The notes under the pieces are model-generated. The model saw only the letters and a program-made list of their open reading frames with translations. It ran no database searches and was not told where the DNA came from. This document shows positions 47,673-56,410 of a DNA stretch of 64,000 nt, piece by piece (position 1 is the first letter of the stretch; the number at the start of each line of letters is the position of its first letter). Both the position numbers and the translations under genes were made by a program. The DNA comes from Clostridium chauvoei (GTDB taxonomy: Bacteria > Bacillota > Clostridia > Clostridiales > Clostridiaceae), in NCBI RefSeq assembly GCF_002327185.1, contig NZ_CP018624.1, positions 186,001 to 250,000 on the forward strand, given 5' to 3'.

Positions 47673-47921
47673 ATGAGGGATATTTCAAAAGCAAAAGGGA
47701 AGATATTTAGACATTTTAAGGGTGATTTATATTTATTAGAGGATTTTGTTACACATTCAGAAACACAAGAAAAATTAGTTTTGTATAGAGCATTATACGG
47801 AGAATGTGGATTATATGTTAGACCATATGAGATGTTTTTAGAGGAAGTTCCTAAAGAAAAAGTTAATCCTACTGGACAAAAATATAGATTTGAAGAATAT
47901 TTAGTTAAAAGTAAGAAATAA
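47673..47921 (+). CDS. DUF1653 family protein
   Basis: 82 residues from ATG 47673, with GGAGACGG ahead. It has the compact DUF1653 pattern: 'GKIFRHFKGDLYLLEDFVTHSETQEKLVLYRALYG' in part, 'LYVRPYEMFLEEV' and 'RFEEY'. Cytosolic, function not known. It follows trhA closely. Confidence 0.88.
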   Translation: MRDISKAKGKIFRHFKGDLYLLEDFVTHSETQEKLVLYRALYGECGLYVRPYEMFLEEVPKEKVNPTGQKYRFEEYLVKSKK

Positions 47922-47957
47922 ATTATTAATAAAAAGTAAATTTAAAAGAAAAAATAA

Positions 47958-48113
47958 TTTAGTATTAAAATTGTAACTAAGCAATTTAGTTTAGCAATTA
48001 ATATTGATATTGTAATGTCTTACATTGGAATTTCAGTAATTTCAACTATAATATCAATTGTATTTTTATTAAAGGCTATAGAGAAAATAGGATCAACAAA
48101 ATATCTAAATTAA
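47958..48113 (+). pseudogene. C-terminal remnant of a membrane protein, probably EamA-type transporter
   Basis: Open frame without a proper start, ending at TAA 48111-48113. It reads 'MSYIGISVISTIISIVFLLKAI...EKIGSTKYLN' from the ATG at 48015, similar to the last two helices of drug/metabolite (EamA) transporters. Nothing of the larger N-terminal part is present, and the IS element begins exactly at its stop codon. So this is the leftover of a gene removed by deletion, possibly along with IS insertion. Family call is tentative. Confidence 0.5.
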
Positions 48114-48126
48114 AGGGGCTGTCGCA
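48113..48126 (+). repeat. IS1182 left terminal inverted repeat
   Basis: AAGGGGCTGTCGCA, perfect complement of 49984-49997. Confidence 0.9.
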
Positions 48127-48267
48127 TAGCGGGTAAAAAAATCCGCTAGCGATAGCTCCTTTTCTATATTTTTATAAAATTTATTACACATTTTATAATA
48201 TAAATAAACTCTATTTAAAAATAGACTCACTTTAATAAAGCTAATAAAAAAGACTTAAAAAATTTAA

Positions 48268-49905
48268 CTATAAAGCTTCTTTTAGCTCAAATAAATGCTT
48301 ACCAGTTCGGTTAGATTGTATTTTGTTATGTAATTTATTAACATTATGAGCCATAGCAATTAGGATGCTTTCTGCTAAAACATTCTTTTGACCACGACAC
48401 ATAAATCTTCTGAAATTCATATCATGTTTTACTTGTGCAAAAGAGCCTTCTGCTTTAATACTTCTATTCATTCTAAGTAAGATGCCTTCATCAGTAATAA
48501 TTCTTTCTAAATCTTCTTTTCTTTGACGATTAAACTTTTTTGAAGTTTCAAGTTTCTTAGTTCTTTCCCCCAATGGAATTTTAGAATTATTTCCTTTAAT
48601 ACATTTACTCTTAAAGCTACAATTACTACAGTCCTCACATGAATAAATTGTTTTTTCACTTTCATATCCTGTTTTAGATTTCTTGAACTTTATACCATTG
48701 ACTTTTAGAGTCTTACCATTCTGGCAAATAAATAAATCATTCTCAGCGTCATAATCCATATTTTCTATTCTGCCAATATCATTCTTATACTTTCTTGTCT
48801 TTGATATTTCATAATTAGAAGGTTTAATAAATGCTATTTGATTATTATCCTCAATAAATGAGTAATTCTCTTCACTTTCATAGCCAGCATCAGCAACTAT
48901 TTTTGAATATTTAAAATTTAGATGCCATTCCATACTTTTTAAAAAGGGTATTAATGTAGTAGTATCTGTTGGCTGTGGTCCCACAGTAAGCCACGAAATA
49001 TATTCTGCATCAACACCGTGTTGTACATTATAAGCAGGTTTAAGTTGACCATTTTTCATAGCATCTTCTTTCATTCTCATAAAAGTAGCGTCATTATCTG
49101 TTTTTGAATAACTATTTCTTTCTCCGCAGGTGTATACTTTTTGGTTATATTCTTTGAATTTTGAAAGATACTCTTCAAGCTTCTCTATAGATTTTTGAAG
49201 TGGTGATTTTCTTTTACCACATCCGTGGACGAATTCAATAGTTTCAATTTTCTTTAATTCATAAAGCCTTTTCTTTAGCTTTTTTACGTGCCTCATTTGA
49301 ACTTTATTTTTATAAATCAATTTAATACCATAAAGTTCTTCGCATTCTTTTACAAGGTCGCCTATTTTTGTTAATAATTTAGCCATGTTTTTTGTCACAG
49401 CTTTTTTCCAAACGAATGTATATTTATTTGCATAAGCTTCTATTTTAGTACCATCAATAAATATTGATCTGCCTGATATTTCTCCAATCTCATAAAGAAA
49501 ATTAGACATTTCAGCCAATATCTTTTCAGCACATGGAGCAAAATGTAAACTTCTAAATCTTGCAAATGTTGAGTGATCCGGAGCAGATGCCCCTTCGAGT
49601 AAAAACATAAAATTTATATCTCTAAGACATGCTGTTTCCATATCTCGTGAAGAATAGAAACCATTCATATATCCATAAAGCACAATCTTTAACATGTTCG
49701 TTGGCGATACTTGATTTTCTCTTATTTTAGAATAAGTAGAATATAGGTCAGTTAAATCCATCTCCTCTACAAACTGACTTAGTAATCTCACCGAATCATT
49801 TTCTGGAATTATGCAATCTATATCAAAAGGAAGTTTTAATTGATAAAACTTTCGATTTACAGTATAATTTTGTTGTAAAATATTTTTTAGTTGCATAAAA
49901 AACAT
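48268..49905 (-). CDS. IS1182 family transposase
   Basis: 545 residues. N-terminal region 'LPFDIDCIIPENDSVRLLSQFVEEMDL' in part and 'DHSTFARFRSLHF' are typical of IS1182/IS5-like DDE transposases; 'SIFIDGTKIEAYANKYTFVWKK' carries the first catalytic Asp, 'IVADAGYESEENY' the second, and the last part ('RSIKAEGSFAQVKHDMNFRRFMCRGQ') the Glu. A cysteine cluster ('CEDCSNCSFKSKCIKG') marks the subgroup. Full length, no stops, so potentially active. Start at 49905; another Met three codons on is possible. Confidence 0.93.
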   Translation of the reverse strand: MFFMQLKNILQQNYTVNRKFYQLKLPFDIDCIIPENDSVRLLSQFVEEMDLTDLYSTYSKIRENQVSPTNMLKIVLYGYMNGFYSSRDMETACLRDINFMFLLEGASAPDHSTFARFRSLHFAPCAEKILAEMSNFLYEIGEISGRSIFIDGTKIEAYANKYTFVWKKAVTKNMAKLLTKIGDLVKECEELYGIKLIYKNKVQMRHVKKLKKRLYELKKIETIEFVHGCGKRKSPLQKSIEKLEEYLSKFKEYNQKVYTCGERNSYSKTDNDATFMRMKEDAMKNGQLKPAYNVQHGVDAEYISWLTVGPQPTDTTTLIPFLKSMEWHLNFKYSKIVADAGYESEENYSFIEDNNQIAFIKPSNYEISKTRKYKNDIGRIENMDYDAENDLFICQNGKTLKVNGIKFKKSKTGYESEKTIYSCEDCSNCSFKSKCIKGNNSKIPLGERTKKLETSKKFNRQRKEDLERIITDEGILLRMNRSIKAEGSFAQVKHDMNFRRFMCRGQKNVLAESILIAMAHNVNKLHNKIQSNRTGKHLFELKEAL

Positions 49906-49983
49906 TTTACCATAAATCCTAAACTATTGAGTTTGGGATTTATTTTTTTTTGCATCAAAAAGGAGCTGTGCACTATTATTTAG

Positions 49984-49997
49984 TGCGACAGCCCCTT
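49984..49997 (-). repeat. IS1182 right terminal inverted repeat
   Basis: TGCGACAGCCCCTT, complement of 48113-48126. It shares its last two bases with the stop codon of the next gene. Confidence 0.9.
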
Positions 49998-50910
49998 AAT
50001 TTTTAATATTAGATTGAGAAATCCAAGTAGAGTAAGGGGTTTTAAAATGGGTATCTATATTCTCTAAAGTATAGTTGTAAAAATGTTCTAGAAATTTTGA
50101 TCTAGATTTACTTTTAGTAAGAACTTCACCACCTGCACTTACTTGCTCATTTAATATTTCTTCTAAAGAAAGTTTATCTGTATTTTTTATCATTTGATAA
50201 AGAGACATAAATGTTGTAGTGCGACCTAAACCTTCATGACAATGAAAATGCAAATGAATTTCAGGGTCTAAATTAACAACAAAGGATACAAAATCATCAA
50301 CTACTGTAGGTGTTGGAATTCCACCATCTTTAACAGCAAAACGATGATAATTAAGATTAGCATTTTTTACTGAATTATGTTCAGATAAAATTTTATTTGC
50401 ATTAATAGTTTCCTTTAAATAAGCATCTTTATCATATAAATTTATAGGATTATCTTCTTTTATAGAAGAGAGAGCTTTTTTTTCAGATTTTAAAGTATCT
50501 TTAGTTGATAATCCGCAATTAATTAATTTAAAAAGACTATAAAAACTTATAGGAGTATCATTTATAAATCCATGAGATTCCTGTCTTAAATCAACAATTG
50601 TTATATTATCTGTGCCAATTTTTTCTTTTAAATTATCAAGTTGAATTGGATTAAATTGAGCACTACCAGAGATATTTAATTTTTCAATATCTCTAAACCT
50701 ATTAGGCAATTCAGTTTTAACATCAGTATCTACAATTATAAATTCATCATCAATAAAAGGAGAAGATATAGATGGAATTGAATCATCTAAAATATTAGCG
50801 CTTGTAATGAAATTAGCTAATAAACAAAGGGGTAATAAGCAAAGAGAAACTTTAATAAAAAATTTTTTAGAATGAGTCAAATTAAACAACCTCCTAAAAT
50901 TAAATTGCAA
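49996..50910 (-). CDS. Secreted PTP-like phytase / inositol polyphosphatase
   Basis: 304 residues with a signal peptide (hydrophobic 'VSLCLLPLCLLANFITSA', about 22-39). The active-site P-loop is 'HFHCHEGLGRTTTFMSLYQM' (Cys about residue 228), matching the HCxxGxxR(S/T) pattern of PTP-like phytases such as the Selenomonas enzyme; 'IVDLRQESHGFINDTP' is the usual upstream strand and Asp/Glu region. It probably removes phosphate from inositol phosphates outside the membrane. Its TAA stop is formed from bases of the IS right repeat, so the original C-terminus may have been a little different. Ribosome site AGGAGG. Confidence 0.82.
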   Translation of the reverse strand: MQFNFRRLFNLTHSKKFFIKVSLCLLPLCLLANFITSANILDDSIPSISSPFIDDEFIIVDTDVKTELPNRFRDIEKLNISGSAQFNPIQLDNLKEKIGTDNITIVDLRQESHGFINDTPISFYSLFKLINCGLSTKDTLKSEKKALSSIKEDNPINLYDKDAYLKETINANKILSEHNSVKNANLNYHRFAVKDGGIPTPTVVDDFVSFVVNLDPEIHLHFHCHEGLGRTTTFMSLYQMIKNTDKLSLEEILNEQVSAGGEVLTKSKSRSKFLEHFYNYTLENIDTHFKTPYSTWISQSNIKN

Positions 50911-51067
50911 TTATAGTTTGTACATATATAAAACAAAATATCCAACTTTTACTTAGGATATAAAAATTTAAAGTGGTTAATATAATAGTGTAAACAAAAT
51001 AACTTATTAAAATTTAATAAGTTTAGTTTACAAATAAATTAGCCAAAGGCCAAAGGAGGAATTGCAA

Positions 51068-51250
51068 ATGTCAAAGACATTAGTTCCAGAAGCAAAAAAT
51101 GGATTAAGTGCATTTAAAAATGAGGTAGCAGCAGAATTAGGAGTGCCATTCTCAGATTATAATGGTGACCTAACAGCTAGACAATGTGGTTCCGTAGGTG
51201 GCGAAATGGTGAAAAGAATGGTTGAACAATACGAAAGCTCACTAAAATAA
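51068..51250 (+). CDS. Alpha/beta-type small acid-soluble spore protein
   Basis: 60 residues. Start ATG 51068, eight bases from GGAGG; the TTG at 51062 is too close. Binds and protects spore DNA and is cut by GPR at germination: 'KNEVAAELGVPF' is the protease region, and 'TARQCGSVGGEMVKRMV' the DNA-binding signature. Expected under sigma-G in the forespore; I did not identify a clear sigma-G promoter by eye. Confidence 0.95.
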   Translation: MSKTLVPEAKNGLSAFKNEVAAELGVPFSDYNGDLTARQCGSVGGEMVKRMVEQYESSLK

Positions 51251-51331
51251 GCCATACGGACAACATTACTACAATAATAAATATGGTTATGGATAGACCA
51301 CCCAAGTTTTAAGTAATGTCAACCATTCAAC

Positions 51332-51366
51332 AAAAAGAGAGATACTTTTTAAGTAGCTCTCTTTTT
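51332..51366 (+). terminator. Terminator after the SASP gene
   Basis: AAAAAGAGAG (51332-51341) with CTCTCTTTTT (51357-51366), inner TACT/AGTA pairing. Confidence 0.85.
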
Positions 51367-51426
51367 GTCTATTAAATTATATAATTGTAAGTATTCTCAT
51401 TAGGAATTAATATTTTATTATAAATA

Positions 51427-51478
51427 AAAAAGGAGCCATAACAAAATGATTAAAAATCATTTTGCAACGGCTCCTTTT
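51427..51478. repeat. Solitary palindrome resembling IS ends
   Basis: Arms AAAAGGAGCC (51428-51437) and GGCTCCTTTT (51469-51478), then CAAAATGAT (51442-51450) with ATCATTTTG (51456-51464). The outer arm resembles the inner repeat of the IS1182 element (AAAAGGAGCT). Could be a MITE-like remnant, or act as a second terminator. Confidence 0.5.
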
Positions 51479-51540
51479 CGTTGTATATGAAAATTATTTA
51501 TGATAAAATTAGAACAGAAGTTCGAAAGAAGGTGATCTAA

Positions 51541-52671
51541 ATGAAAGAAGTAAAGATATTACAATGTGGTGATTTACATTTTGATACTCCATTTAAAGAG
51601 TTAAGCAATAAACTTGCATTAATAAGTAAAGAGGAGTTATTAGAAGTTTTTAATAAAATAATAGATATATGTGAAGAAGAGCTAATTGATATTTTTCTAT
51701 TATCAGGAGATATTTTTGATAATTTAACAGTTAATAAGAAAACTTTAAGTTTTATAAAAAATCAGTTGCAAAGGATACCTATGGTTAGGGTTTTTATTTC
51801 TCCAGGAAATCATGATCCTTATCATGAAAAGTCATTTTATAAAATGATAGATTGGCCAGAAAATGTCCATATTTTTAAGGGAGAAATAGAAAAAGTATTC
51901 ATCGAAGAATTGCAAACAGTCGTATGGGGTGCTGGATTTAATTTTCAACATGTGAAAAAAAGTTTACTTAAAGGAATTGAAGCGGTAGAGAATTATATAA
52001 ATATAGCTGTTATACATGGAGATATTTCTAATGTAGAAGGTGGAAATGAATATAATCCTATTACATTAAAAGAAATAGGAGAGTCTAATGTAGATTATAT
52101 AGCATTAGGTCATAGACATGGATATAGTGGGATTTTAAGAGAGAGAAATACATGCTATGCATATTCAGGGTGTCCACAAGGTCGTGGATTTGATGAATTA
52201 GGAGATAAGGGAATAATAATAGGAAAAGTTTCTAAAGGAGCAGTAGATTTAAGATTTTCTAAAACATCTAAGAGAAATTATTATGTTGAAAAAATTAATG
52301 TTACAGATTCAGTAGGATATGAAGAAATAAAATTTAGGATTCTAGATTCCATAGATAAAGAAAAAAGAGAAAAAAATCTATATAAGATTAATTTAATTGG
52401 GGAGCTAGATGGAGCTTTTAATTTAAAAGAAGAAATTGTTTTAGATAAAATAAAAGAAGACTTTTATTTTGTTAAAATAGTGGATAATACAGAGGTAAAG
52501 TTAGATTATACAGAGATAGCAAGAGATTTTTCAGTAAGAGGAATTTTTGTTAAAAAACTATTAGAACAATTAGAAGATGCAGAGGAGTCAGATAAAGAAA
52601 TTATCAAGATGGCTATTAAATTAGGTATGCAATGTCTTTCTGAAGAGGAGGTGAAAATAGATGATTATTAA
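51541..52671 (+). CDS. yhaO: SbcD/YhaO-type DNA repair phosphoesterase
   Basis: 376 residues. Metallophosphoesterase motifs in order: 'LQCGDLHFDTPF' (DxH), 'LLSGDIFDN' (GD), 'ISPGNHDPYH' (GNHD), 'AVIHGDIS' and 'ALGHRHGYSG' (GHxH). It is the Mre11-like nuclease subunit that partners a Rad50-like ATPase, which is the next gene, overlapping by 11 bases. The pair matches YhaO-YhaN of Bacillus better than SbcDC because of lengths and order. Confidence 0.88.
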   Translation: MKEVKILQCGDLHFDTPFKELSNKLALISKEELLEVFNKIIDICEEELIDIFLLSGDIFDNLTVNKKTLSFIKNQLQRIPMVRVFISPGNHDPYHEKSFYKMIDWPENVHIFKGEIEKVFIEELQTVVWGAGFNFQHVKKSLLKGIEAVENYINIAVIHGDISNVEGGNEYNPITLKEIGESNVDYIALGHRHGYSGILRERNTCYAYSGCPQGRGFDELGDKGIIIGKVSKGAVDLRFSKTSKRNYYVEKINVTDSVGYEEIKFRILDSIDKEKREKNLYKINLIGELDGAFNLKEEIVLDKIKEDFYFVKIVDNTEVKLDYTEIARDFSVRGIFVKKLLEQLEDAEESDKEIIKMAIKLGMQCLSEEEVKIDDY

Positions 52672-55414
52672 AAAAGTAAATATAATAGCTTTTGCTGGGG
52701 TAACTAATAAAACAATAGATTTTTCTACTGGTGTAAATATCATATATGGAGAAAATGAAGCAGGAAAAAGTACTATTCAGAACTTTATAAAGATATGGTT
52801 ATTTGGAATGAGTTCTAGAAGAAGCAAGGACATAAAAAATAATGAAAGATTAAAATTTTCTCCGCTTTCAGGAGAAAAAATACGTGGTGAATTATATATA
52901 GAGCATTTAGGAAGGCTTTACATAATAAAAAGAAGTTTTGGACTATCTAAAAAAGAGGATACATCAGAAATTTTAGATGCTTTATCTGGAGAAGTTGTAA
53001 ATGAAATTCCTAAGGATGAACCGGGGAAATATTTTTTAGAAGTTAACTCATCAACATTTGTTAGAACATTATTTATTAGCCAATTAGGGGTTTCAGTTGG
53101 AAAAGATAAAGAAGATGAAATAATGGAGAAGGCTGCAAATCTATTAGGAAGTGGAAATGAGAATGTATCTATTCAAAAAGCTATGGAGAAGTTAGAGTTT
53201 ATTAAAAAGACGTTAACTACACCTAGAAAGAATGGAGAATTAGATTTATTAAGAATTAAACATTCTAATTTATTAGAAGAAAGATATGAAAGATACAAAT
53301 TATCAGAGCAAAATATAGACAATGAAGAAAAGATTATTTTATTAAAAGATCAAAGAAAATTTTTAAGAAAAGAACTTAAAAACTTAGATATCTATAAAAA
53401 ATACAGAAAGAAAATTAAACTTCAAAAAGAGTATGAAGAAATTACAGAGTATCTTAAGAAAAGTGAAGAGCTTAAGAAGAAGGAGAGATATATAGAAGCA
53501 TCTATTTCACCAAAAGGAGAAGTAATTGATTTAGGAGTCTTAAATGATATTAAAGAAGAAAATTCCTTGTATTTAAGTTTATTAGATTTAAAAGCTCAAA
53601 GTTATGAAAAAATTAACATAGATGAAAATTATTATAATGAAAAAAGAGATGAAGTTAAAGAACTGTTATTTATAGATGAATTAGATGAGAATATAAAAGA
53701 AAAGTTTTTAAGAATTACTATGGAGCAGGAAGTTTTAGAAGAAAAGCTTAAAGTTTATAATGTTTTGAAAAAAGATATTGAAGATATTAGTTTAGAAATA
53801 GAAAATAGAAAAAAGAGCATAGGGGACATAATAAAATTTAAAGATGTACGAGAAAATATATCTAATTTATTAAAGCTATATGAAGATAAATTAAAAGAGT
53901 TAAAATTCAAAATGGAAAACTATAACTCGAAATCATTAGAACAAAGTAGTTTAAAAGCTATTAAAAGGGATTTAAATTTAAATAGAGTTATTTTTTTTAC
54001 ATCAATATTATTAATAATACTCGCTATAACATTATTTCCAAGTAATATTTTTATAATAATTCCTTTAGTATTAATATCTATATTGTTTGGTAAAAGAACT
54101 TTTGATATTAGTGTAAATCTTAAAGGTCATGAAAATAATAAAAAAAATACATTTGATATTGAAGATATGAATAAAGAAATATCAGAAATAGAACAACGTT
54201 TATTTAGTTATAAAAATCAAGTTAAAGCAAATGATTATGAGGACTTTATAAGAAAATTAAAGGTTTTTGATGACTTTGTTGCTTATGAAGATAAACAAAA
54301 AATAAAAATATCAGAAAAAGAAATGCAGTTGGCAGTTATAGATATAAATAAAATAAAAGAAAAATATAATGAAAATCTTAAAAAATTACAATATATTTTT
54401 AATTTAGCTAAAACAGAAAATATAGATGAAATAATAAATATGTTATCAAGATATGAATTAGTAAATAAAGAATTATTATCTTTAAAGATAGAAATACAAA
54501 AGGAAAAAGAGTCTATAGAACGTTTTGAGGAAGAATTAAATATAAGAGAAGAGAGATTAAAAGATAAGTTAGAAGAAATAGGCTTAGGAAGTTTAGAGTT
54601 AATTAATTTAGAGGAAAAATTATTAGAAATAAAAAATAAAGTACTTCAAAGGGAAGACTTAAAGAGATCATTAGAAACTATAGAGGAAACTTATAAAGTT
54701 TTGACTAAGGGAAAAGATATTGAGTCAATTAAGATGGAACTTAAGGATATAATAAATGAAGATATAAGTTACTCCTATACGTCAGAAGAAGAAATTGACA
54801 CTCAGATAAAAGAAAAATCTAATGAATTAATAGAAGTTGAAAAAGCTATTAAAGATGTAGAAAATGAAATAAATACTAAATTCATAGGAAAAAGAGATTT
54901 ATCTACTATAGAAGAAGAATTAGAAAATACTACTTTTAAAATTAATAAAAATGAAAAAAAATTAAAAGCAACTGAAATTGCAATAAAGACATTAGAAGAG
55001 TCATTTAGAGAGGCTAGAGTAAACTTTGGACCTATGCTTAATGAAAAGGTATTAAGTTATTTTAAAGAGTTTAGTAATGATAAATATAGTGAAGTTATGG
55101 TTTCGGATTCTTACGAAATAAAAGTTAGAGATAAAAATAATACATTACTTCCAGGAGAGCTTTTAAGCAATGGGGCTAATGATCAATTATATCTTTCATT
55201 AAGGTTAGCCTTTATAGATATTCTATATAAAAACCAAGCTGTTCCTATAATTTTAGATGATGCATTCGTTCAATATGATGATGAAAGAGTTAAAAAAGTA
55301 TTAATAGCATTATATAAACATGAGTTTAATCAGCTTTTAATATTCACCTGCCAAAATAGAGAAAAGCAAATATTAGAAAATAAAGAATTAGATAAAAATT
55401 ATATTTGTTTATAA
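52661..55414 (+). CDS. yhaN: Rad50/YhaN-type SMC-like ATPase
   Basis: 917 residues: N-terminal ATPase half with Walker A 'YGENEAGKST' (about residue 30), long coiled coils (about 180-430 and 500-770), a hydrophobic hairpin in the middle ('VIFFTSILLIILAITLFPSNIFIIIPLVLISILFG' in part, about residues 442-477) in place of a zinc hook, and a C-terminal half with signature 'LLSNGANDQLYLSLRLAF' and Walker B 'PIILDDAFVQYDDERV'. The central membrane-like segment is a YhaN feature. It should work with the upstream phosphoesterase on DNA ends near the membrane. Confidence 0.88.
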   Translation: MIIKKVNIIAFAGVTNKTIDFSTGVNIIYGENEAGKSTIQNFIKIWLFGMSSRRSKDIKNNERLKFSPLSGEKIRGELYIEHLGRLYIIKRSFGLSKKEDTSEILDALSGEVVNEIPKDEPGKYFLEVNSSTFVRTLFISQLGVSVGKDKEDEIMEKAANLLGSGNENVSIQKAMEKLEFIKKTLTTPRKNGELDLLRIKHSNLLEERYERYKLSEQNIDNEEKIILLKDQRKFLRKELKNLDIYKKYRKKIKLQKEYEEITEYLKKSEELKKKERYIEASISPKGEVIDLGVLNDIKEENSLYLSLLDLKAQSYEKINIDENYYNEKRDEVKELLFIDELDENIKEKFLRITMEQEVLEEKLKVYNVLKKDIEDISLEIENRKKSIGDIIKFKDVRENISNLLKLYEDKLKELKFKMENYNSKSLEQSSLKAIKRDLNLNRVIFFTSILLIILAITLFPSNIFIIIPLVLISILFGKRTFDISVNLKGHENNKKNTFDIEDMNKEISEIEQRLFSYKNQVKANDYEDFIRKLKVFDDFVAYEDKQKIKISEKEMQLAVIDINKIKEKYNENLKKLQYIFNLAKTENIDEIINMLSRYELVNKELLSLKIEIQKEKESIERFEEELNIREERLKDKLEEIGLGSLELINLEEKLLEIKNKVLQREDLKRSLETIEETYKVLTKGKDIESIKMELKDIINEDISYSYTSEEEIDTQIKEKSNELIEVEKAIKDVENEINTKFIGKRDLSTIEEELENTTFKINKNEKKLKATEIAIKTLEESFREARVNFGPMLNEKVLSYFKEFSNDKYSEVMVSDSYEIKVRDKNNTLLPGELLSNGANDQLYLSLRLAFIDILYKNQAVPIILDDAFVQYDDERVKKVLIALYKHEFNQLLIFTCQNREKQILENKELDKNYICL

Positions 55415-55416
55415 TC

Positions 55417-55445
55417 TTGACAATAATAAAAAGGGAAGGTAAAAT
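55417..55445 (+). promoter_or_regulatory. Promoter of znuA
   Basis: TTGACA (55417-55422), 17-base spacer, TAAAAT (55440-55445), starting right after the yhaN stop. Confidence 0.85.
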
Positions 55446-55458
55446 TATACCAAAATAT

Positions 55459-55477
55459 AATGCAAATCATTTGCATT
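55459..55477. promoter_or_regulatory. Perfect 19-bp palindrome, candidate Zur operator
   Basis: AATGCAAATCATTTGCATT: nine-base arms about one central C, 14 to 32 bases after the -10 box and 15 bases before the start codon. Arrangement 9-1-9 and gene function (zinc lipoprotein) fit a Fur-family zinc repressor. Confidence 0.7.
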
Positions 55478-55491
55478 TGAAGAGGTGGATT

Positions 55492-56373
55492 ATGAAAAAG
55501 AAATTAGTAGCAATAAGTTTAGTAATATTAGGTATGATGACAGCAATGGGATGTAGCAATAAAAAACAACCAAACAAGGAAACAGGTAAGTTAAGGGTTG
55601 GAGTTACAATAAGCCCTTTAAAAGAATTTGCAGAAATTATTGGTGGGGATAAGATACAAGTAACTTCAATTATTCCAGATGGAAGCGAACCTCATGATTT
55701 TGAGCCAAAACCACAAGATTTAGAAGCAATTAACAACAGTGATGTTTTTATATACAATGGTTTAGGAATGGAACATTGGATTGATTCAGTATTAGATACA
55801 ATAGGAAATAAAGATATAGAAATAGTTGATTCAAGCGTTGGAGTTAATATACTTAAAACTGATGGAAAAGATGATCCACATGTTTGGCTTAGTTTAAAAG
55901 AAGCAACTAAACAAGCAGAAAATATAAAGAATGCTTTAGTTAAGAAAGATAGTGCAAACAAAGAATTTTATGAAGCTAATTTTAATACCCTAAAGAAAGA
56001 TTTTGAAATGGTATATTCAGATTATAAAACTAAATTTGAAGGAATTAGCAATAAAGACTTTATAACTGGTCATGCAGCTTTTGGTTATCTTTGTAGAGAT
56101 TTTGGATTAACTCAAAAGAGTATAGCAGATATATATGGAGAAGGTGAACTTACTCCAAAAACATTAGAAGACTTAGTGAATTACTGTAAAGAAAATAAAG
56201 TAAAAACTATTTTTAGTGAGTCAACTGCTAGCTCTAAAGAATCAGAAACTTTAGCAAAAGAAGCTGGAGCAAAAGTTGAAAAAATATATAGTTTAGAAAC
56301 TAAAGAAGAAGATAAAACTTATTTAGACGGTATGAAATATAATTTAGATAAAATATTAGAAGCATTAAAATAA
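55492..56373 (+). CDS. znuA: Zinc ABC transporter substrate-binding lipoprotein
   Basis: 293 residues from ATG 55492 (AGAGGTGG ahead; the longer frame from 55405 would pass through the promoter and operator). Lipobox 'MTAMGC'. Metal ligands are complete: His in 'SEPHDFEPKP', His in 'DDPHVWLSL', His in 'ITGHAAFGYL', and the acidic 'SESTASSKES' region. Zinc is the likely metal, manganese is possible. No permease or ATPase is adjacent, so it must use a transporter coded elsewhere. Probably controlled by the palindrome at its promoter. Confidence 0.9.
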   Translation: MKKKLVAISLVILGMMTAMGCSNKKQPNKETGKLRVGVTISPLKEFAEIIGGDKIQVTSIIPDGSEPHDFEPKPQDLEAINNSDVFIYNGLGMEHWIDSVLDTIGNKDIEIVDSSVGVNILKTDGKDDPHVWLSLKEATKQAENIKNALVKKDSANKEFYEANFNTLKKDFEMVYSDYKTKFEGISNKDFITGHAAFGYLCRDFGLTQKSIADIYGEGELTPKTLEDLVNYCKENKVKTIFSESTASSKESETLAKEAGAKVEKIYSLETKEEDKTYLDGMKYNLDKILEALK

Positions 56374-56410
56374 CATATTGTGGTAAAATAAGGGTGGAGG
56401 GGTGTGGGAA

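Larger units (their letters stand above)
48113..49997 (-). mobile_element. IS1182-family insertion sequence, complete
   Basis: 1885 bp bounded by perfect 14-bp inverted repeats (AAGGGGCTGTCGCA). A second inner pair AGCTCCTTTT / AAAAGGAGCT occurs near 48155 and near 49960, and the left end holds a hairpin around 48129-48155. One transposase gene on the minus strand is intact. I see no convincing target-site duplication in the flanks, which suggests either a short variable one or a later rearrangement. Confidence 0.9.

Noticed and set aside
51541..55414. Defence system built of the nuclease and SMC-like ATPase
   Set aside because: Sizes, order and the membrane hairpin match the housekeeping YhaO-YhaN pair, and no other defence genes are near.
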